Positions 60,059 through 64,000 of a stretch of DNA of 64,000 nt are shown one piece after another; position 1 is the first letter of the stretch, and the number at the start of each line of letters is the position of its first letter. Below the pieces are notes generated by a model, which had not been told where the DNA came from, did no database searches, and saw only the letters and a list, made by a program, of their open reading frames with translations. A program made the translations under genes and the position numbers. Source of the stretch: Saccharibacillus deserti (GTDB lineage Bacteria > Bacillota > Bacilli > Paenibacillales > Paenibacillaceae); the NCBI RefSeq assembly GCF_013618475.1, contig NZ_JABJVN010000009.1:109605-173604 (forward strand), read 5' to 3'.

Positions 60059-60167
60059 GGTATACGGACGCGGCGATTCGGCCATCGAGTGAAAGCCAAA
60101 CATTGAGAAATATTTCACTTAACAAGCAAGCGGTAAAATCGGACTTCTGCTCCGCCGGGGGCTGCGC

Positions 60168-60635
60168 TTACTTGCGCGCCGACGGAGAGAGTCTTTCGGC
60201 TTCCATGCCCATTTTTTTGAGCAGCGAGATCAGTTGAAGCTTTTCTTCTTCCTGCAGGCCGACCAGTGCGTTTGTCAGACGTTCCGCATAATGGGGATAA
60301 GCATCGTCCATCAGGGCTCGGCCTTTTTCCGTCAGTTCGGCATAGATAACGCGGCGATCGGTCGGGCAGGGATGGCGGACGAGCAGACCGTGGCGTTCCA
60401 ACTTGTCGATCACGTAGGTCACATTGCCGCTTTGCAGCAGGAGCTTGGCTCCGATCTGTTGAATCGGCTGCTGATCCTTGAAATAAAGAACTTCCAGAAC
60501 GGCGAAGGCCGTAGGGTTGAAACCTTGAATCTTGCTGCCGCTGACGGCATGTTCGTTAACGCTCTTAAACGATTTGGCGAATACCCGGTATAGACGCAGG
60601 GACAATTCGGTATCGCGTGCCTGAGTATGGATCAT
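60168..60635 (-). CDS. MarR family regulator
   Basis: 155 residues: FNPTAFAVLEVLYFKDQQPIQQIGAKLLLQSGNVTYVIDKLERHGLLVRHPCPTDRRVIYAELTEKG, the winged helix with DRR wing of MarR proteins, close to the MhqR/YkvE group that senses quinones or catechols. Single-copy Cys in PCPTDRR may sense electrophiles. GGGCGGAG precedes ATG 60635. Confidence 0.9.
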   Translation of the reverse strand: MIHTQARDTELSLRLYRVFAKSFKSVNEHAVSGSKIQGFNPTAFAVLEVLYFKDQQPIQQIGAKLLLQSGNVTYVIDKLERHGLLVRHPCPTDRRVIYAELTEKGRALMDDAYPHYAERLTNALVGLQEEEKLQLISLLKKMGMEAERLSPSARK

Positions 60636-60680
60636 TACGACTCCGCCCTTTCAAATTTTGGTAGATGGATTATGTTTATC

Positions 60681-60695
60681 TTAGTTCAGCACTAA
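60681..60695. promoter_or_regulatory. Palindrome TTAGT-TCAGC-ACTAA upstream of MarR gene
   Basis: Perfect 5-5-5 inverted repeat 46 bp upstream of the MarR start, a likely auto-operator. The same TTAGT-N5-ACTAA form occurs at 853-867 before the eetA-like unit. Confidence 0.5.
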
Positions 60696-60927
60696 TGTTT
60701 GAGAACATGTCATTTATCACAGTTTTTCATTTTAACTATTAAAATTTTATGCTTTTCATTAAAGCTTCAAATTTAAAGTGACTGCGCGCACAGGAATTAT
60801 TTGGGAAAAAGAAACGAAAAGATAAAAAATACGTAACAGGGAGGATGAACGCTTGTTTCTTCCGCTTGGGCTGCCGGAATCGCGCAGTCCGAAAATTGAG
60901 GAAGAACCGGCATAAGGAGGGAAGGAA

Positions 60928-61662
60928 ATGGCAGAGTGGACAGAGCTTGAACATGAAGAGAGCGAAGCCATGCTGGATATCCGTATCGATGAAGCGGGTT
61001 ATTCGCCGGGCGACGCCTGCGTGAGAGATATTTCTTTCCGGGTAGGCCGCGGGGAGTTGGTCGGATTGATCGGGCCCAACGGCGCGGGAAAAAGCACGAC
61101 CATCAAAGCGATCCTGAAACTGATTCCCCACGTCAAAGGACAGATCGAGCTGGGAGGTTCGGGCACTTATGCGTACGTTCCCGAACAGCCTCTTTATTAC
61201 GACACGCTGACATTATGGGAGCATCTTGCTTTGGCCGGGGCGGCTTACGGCATGGAAGAAGGGGAATTCGAGCGCAGTGCCCATGAACTGCTGGAGCGTT
61301 TTCGCATGACCGATGCCCGCGATAAGCTGCCCGGCGGAATGTCCAAAGGCATGAAGCAGAAAATGATGCTGATGCTCGGGTTCCTGCTGAAGCCCGACAT
61401 CTATATTGTGGACGAGCCGTTTATCGGCCTCGACCCGCGCGCCACCCGGGACTTTTTGCGGCTGTTGGAAGAAGAAAGGAAGCGCGGAGCGGGTGTGCTG
61501 ATGTGTACCCACGTGCTCGATACAGCCGAAAAAATCTGCGATTATTTCGTGCTGCTCTCGGGCGGGGAGGCGGCGGCTCAAGGCGATATGGCGCAGATTC
61601 GGGCAGCGAGCGGGCTGGCCGAAGGCGATCTGTTTGACTGCTTCGAGGCGCTGACGATATGA
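60928..61662 (+). CDS. ABC transporter ATP-binding protein, EcsA-like
   Basis: 244 residues. Walker A IGPNGAGKSTT, PEQPLYYDTLTLWEHL, signature-region GGMSKGMKQK, Walker B IYIVDEPFIGLDPRA, CTHVLDTAEK. This sequence matches EcsA, ATPase of the Ecs exporter that affects protein secretion, sporulation and competence in Bacillus. GGAGGGAAGG precedes the ATG; stop overlaps the next gene by ATGA. Confidence 0.88.
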   Translation: MAEWTELEHEESEAMLDIRIDEAGYSPGDACVRDISFRVGRGELVGLIGPNGAGKSTTIKAILKLIPHVKGQIELGGSGTYAYVPEQPLYYDTLTLWEHLALAGAAYGMEEGEFERSAHELLERFRMTDARDKLPGGMSKGMKQKMMLMLGFLLKPDIYIVDEPFIGLDPRATRDFLRLLEEERKRGAGVLMCTHVLDTAEKICDYFVLLSGGEAAAQGDMAQIRAASGLAEGDLFDCFEALTI

Positions 61663-62942
61663 ACCGGTTGGCGCGGGGGAACACCGGATCAGCCCGACTC
61701 GCCCGGCCGGCAGCCCTGTTCCGGCGGCGGCTGCGCGACCATATCGACTGGGAACGCAAAAATTGGCGTCTGGTTGTCGATTGGGTGGTTGCTTTGTATA
61801 TCATTGTTCCGTTCGGATTGCTGGGCGGCCGCTATTATTACGGGTTCTGGAACGGTGAAATTCCGGAGGTGGTGCAGAGCCTGCCGCTTGCCGTACTTTT
61901 GTTGGTTCCGCTGCTCACTGCATGGGCCTCCCGGCCGATCCTGATGCTGGAACAGGCGGACGCTGTCTTTCTTCGGCAGCGTCCCGGATGGCTGGAAGGG
62001 GTAACGGCCCGCGCACTCGTTTTGTTTGCGGCATTTCAGGCGATCAAGACTTTGCTGGTGTTCGCGGTCCTGCTGCCTTTCCTAAGGGAGCTGTACGGGA
62101 TTCCGTGGGGAACGATCATGGCCTCCGGCCTGGCGGCATGGATGCTGCACCTTGCAGTGGGCATGTTGATCCACTTTACCGTCGTATTCCGGCGGGAGCG
62201 CCTTAAAAGCAATGCCGCTTCAGGCGGTTTGTTGGCAGCATCCGCGTTATTTTTGTGGGCGGCTTCCTCGGGAGCTGCCACAAGTTTGGCGGCAGCGGCG
62301 GCGCTCGGCGCGGCGGCCGTCTGGCTGATGAGAACACGTACGACGCTGTCTCATCATTTCGAGGAAAGCGCGGCAGCCGACACCGCGGCCCGTTTTCGCT
62401 TCGCCGCCCTGCTGCTGGCGCGTGCCGTGGACAAGCCCCAGCCGCCCAAGCGCAAAGCCCTGCTGCTGCGCCGCTCCGGACCGCTGCTGCCGCGCTTCGC
62501 GGGCAGTTGGCAGACTCGGCAGATCGCGGATGCCGCCTTGAAAAGCGCAATGCGCGAACGGGGTTATGCAGGCATGTATCTGCAGTTCCTCGGCATTAGC
62601 CTGGCGGCCGCGGCCGTCGGCCCCGTCTGGCTCGGGTGGATTGTCGTACCGCTGATGCTGCTGCTGTTCTCCATATGGCTGCGCGGATTGTGGGTCACGT
62701 TCGCCAGCCATGCGTTCCCTCCGGTTGCGGCGATGGACAGCGTCCTGCTGGACTCGGCCTGCGCTCCTGCCGTCGGAATTCAAATGCTGCCGCTTGCTTT
62801 TGCATTGAGTGCCTGCCTCGGCGTCAAAGTGTTTGCTGCCTGGTGGGGAGCTGCAGTGTTCGGTCTGCCTGGTGCGTTCGCAGGGATGCTGCTGGCTTAT
62901 CTGCTTGCTGCATTTTGGCAGAAAAAAGAACCGTCCGTCTAG
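61659..62942 (+). CDS. ABC transporter permease, EcsB-like
   Basis: 427 residues with about ten hydrophobic helices. N-terminal FRRRLRDHIDWERKNWRLVVDWVVALYIIVPF and LEQADAVFLRQRP fit EcsB. Partner of the EcsA-like ATPase by overlap. EcsC is absent from the window. Late helices are Ala-rich. Confidence 0.85.
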   Translation: MNRLARGNTGSARLARPAALFRRRLRDHIDWERKNWRLVVDWVVALYIIVPFGLLGGRYYYGFWNGEIPEVVQSLPLAVLLLVPLLTAWASRPILMLEQADAVFLRQRPGWLEGVTARALVLFAAFQAIKTLLVFAVLLPFLRELYGIPWGTIMASGLAAWMLHLAVGMLIHFTVVFRRERLKSNAASGGLLAASALFLWAASSGAATSLAAAAALGAAAVWLMRTRTTLSHHFEESAAADTAARFRFAALLLARAVDKPQPPKRKALLLRRSGPLLPRFAGSWQTRQIADAALKSAMRERGYAGMYLQFLGISLAAAAVGPVWLGWIVVPLMLLLFSIWLRGLWVTFASHAFPPVAAMDSVLLDSACAPAVGIQMLPLAFALSACLGVKVFAAWWGAAVFGLPGAFAGMLLAYLLAAFWQKKEPSV

Positions 62943-62965
62943 GCAAGCAGCTTGTACAGACTGGG

Positions 62966-63004
62966 AAAAGCCGTACCCGCCATCGTGGCAGGTACGGCTT
63001 TTGT
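62966..63004. terminator. Bidirectional terminator
   Basis: AAAAGCCGTACC (62966-62977) with GGTACGGCTTTT (62991-63002). Confidence 0.85.
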
Positions 63005-63065
63005 AGGGAAACGGGTACAAGCGACAAGAGGGTGCAGCGGTTCATTCCACTTCTGCCTGCCGGCG

Positions 63066-64000
63066 TCAGCCGCGCAGCGCCAAAGCCCGTTCCGCCGCAC
63101 TTGTCCCGGCGGCATGGCCGGTCGAGAACGCCGCCGTGATGTTGTAGCCGCCCGTGTATCCGTGAATGTCCAGCAGTTCGCCGCAGAAATACAAGCCGCC
63201 CGTCAGTTTGGACTCCAGCGTGGACGGGTCGACTTCCTTCAGATGGACGCCTCCGCCCGTCACGAACGCATCCTCGATCGAGAGCGTACCGTTGAGCGGA
63301 ATCGGGAAAGCCTTGATGAGCTTCGCAAGCTCCGTCCACTTGGCTTTGGGAATGTTGTCGTGCGTCAGCATTTCGTCGAGCTCCGCGCGTACGAGCAGCA
63401 GCGGAATCAGCTTTTCCGGCACGGCCGTTTTCAGTACGTTCTTGATCGCTTTCTTCGGATCGGCCGCCGTCAGGTTCAGCGTTTCCCGGTAGACGTCGTC
63501 GGCGCTGCGGTCCGGCATCAGGTCGACCGTGACGCGCACCGTGCCTCCCGCCTGCTTGTCCAGCTCCTTGACCACGTACTGGCTGCAGCGCAGCGCCGCC
63601 GGACCGGACAGGCCGAAGTGGGTGAACAGCATGTCGCCGACATGCGTGACGAGCTTTTTGCCTTTGCCGCTCCAGACCGTCAGTTCGATGTCCCGCAGCG
63701 ACAATCCCTGCAGTTCCTTGCTCTGGATAAACGCGGCCCCCGAAGTTAGCGGAACCTCGGTCGGGAACAGCTTGGTGACCGTATGTCCGGCTTCTTCCGC
63801 CCACGGATAACCGTCGCCGGTGGAGCCGGTCTTGGGCACGGATTTCCCGCCGACCGCCGCAATCACGCAGGAGGCGGAAATCGTGGTGCCGTTTTTGAGC
63901 CGTACGCCTGCCGCTTGTCCGTCTTCATATAACAGGCTCTCTACGGGCGTATTGATTCGCACTTCGACACCAAGCGAGCGGACCCGTCCGACCAGCGCAT
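63066..64000 (-). CDS. HI0933-family NAD(P)/FAD-dependent oxidoreductase, 5' part missing
   Basis: Open from 64000 leftward to TGA at 63066; about 311 codons seen, and the N-terminal FAD Rossmann motif lies past the right edge. Family marks: VIAAVGGKSVPKTGSTGDGYPWAEEAGH, THFGLSGPAAL, DAFVTGGGVHLKEVDPSTLESKL and GLYFCGELLDIHGYTGGYN. HI0933/BaiN flavoproteins are uncharacterised or reduce bile-acid-like enones in gut clostridia. Neighbouring terminator separates it from the EcsB-like gene. Confidence 0.9.
   Translation of the reverse strand, partial: ALVGRVRSLGVEVRINTPVESLLYEDGQAAGVRLKNGTTISASCVIAAVGGKSVPKTGSTGDGYPWAEEAGHTVTKLFPTEVPLTSGAAFIQSKELQGLSLRDIELTVWSGKGKKLVTHVGDMLFTHFGLSGPAALRCSQYVVKELDKQAGGTVRVTVDLMPDRSADDVYRETLNLTAADPKKAIKNVLKTAVPEKLIPLLLVRAELDEMLTHDNIPKAKWTELAKLIKAFPIPLNGTLSIEDAFVTGGGVHLKEVDPSTLESKLTGGLYFCGELLDIHGYTGGYNITAAFSTGHAAGTSAAERALALRG

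Overview
The window looks like chromosome of a GC-rich, low-sporulation-signature Gram-positive rod of the Paenibacillaceae (Paenibacillus/Saccharibacillus-like). The reasons are SigA-type promoters, strong AGGAGG ribosome sites, many U-run terminators, a guanine riboswitch in front of xpt-pbuX, lipoprotein signal peptides, a processive glucosyltransferase for glycolipid anchors, an MscL, and a copper-amine-oxidase-like stalk domain on a secreted protein. No rRNA, tRNA, CRISPR array, phage or intact insertion sequence was seen.

Region 1 (1-14.6 kb) is the most informative. After a repeat-rich lipoprotein that runs off the left edge, two converging gene blocks carry almost every membrane part of the flavin-based extracellular electron transfer (FLEET) system known from Listeria. 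Rightward: EetA-like NusG-II protein, EetB-like Gx transporter, EcfA1, EcfA2, EcfT, a double U32 protein with an Fe-S Cys set, a class III aminotransferase and a UbiA prenyltransferase. Leftward: PplA-like lipoprotein with two FMN_bind domains, an Ndh2 with a DoxX-like membrane tail, an unrecognised protein of about 143 residues, a polyprenyl diphosphate synthase and a UPF0303 protein. The two blocks meet at a 19-bp-stem terminator. An Fnr/CRP-type palindrome sits 41.5 bp upstream of the predicted pplA start point, which suggests anaerobic or redox control. The flavin transferase (ApbE) and riboflavin S-component (RibU) are not in the window.

Region 2 (14.6-31.8 kb) is mixed: CsbD, an orphan 5TM histidine kinase, RidA, a TspO/MBR protein, a GH31 glucosidase with a LacI/CcpA-type operator, an SMI1/KNR4 protein, a broken AraC regulator, a SNF2 helicase with an unknown partner, a VanY-like lipoprotein, a small alarmone synthetase and a two-zinc-ribbon protein.

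Region 3 (31.8-43.9 kb) holds MscL with an added zinc ribbon, the guanine riboswitch-xpt-pbuX unit with an unusually long expression platform, a GH13 glucosidase, UgtP-like glucosyltransferase, a small protein with a long leader, and two ABC transporter units (permease-GntR-ATPase, then NatAB-like).

Region 4 (44-54 kb) has an SDR/TetR pair sharing an operator word, a fused deletion scar of a divergent LysR/MFS pair, YitT, a TraB/GumN-family secreted protein, an M15 peptidase, a MocR regulator killed by one amber codon beside azlCD, and a 289-bp imperfect palindrome.

Region 5 (54-64 kb) has MntH, a PAP2 phosphatase, free-methionine sulfoxide reductase, a DHA2 efflux pump, a MarR regulator, an EcsAB-like ABC transporter and the 3' part of a HI0933-family flavoprotein.
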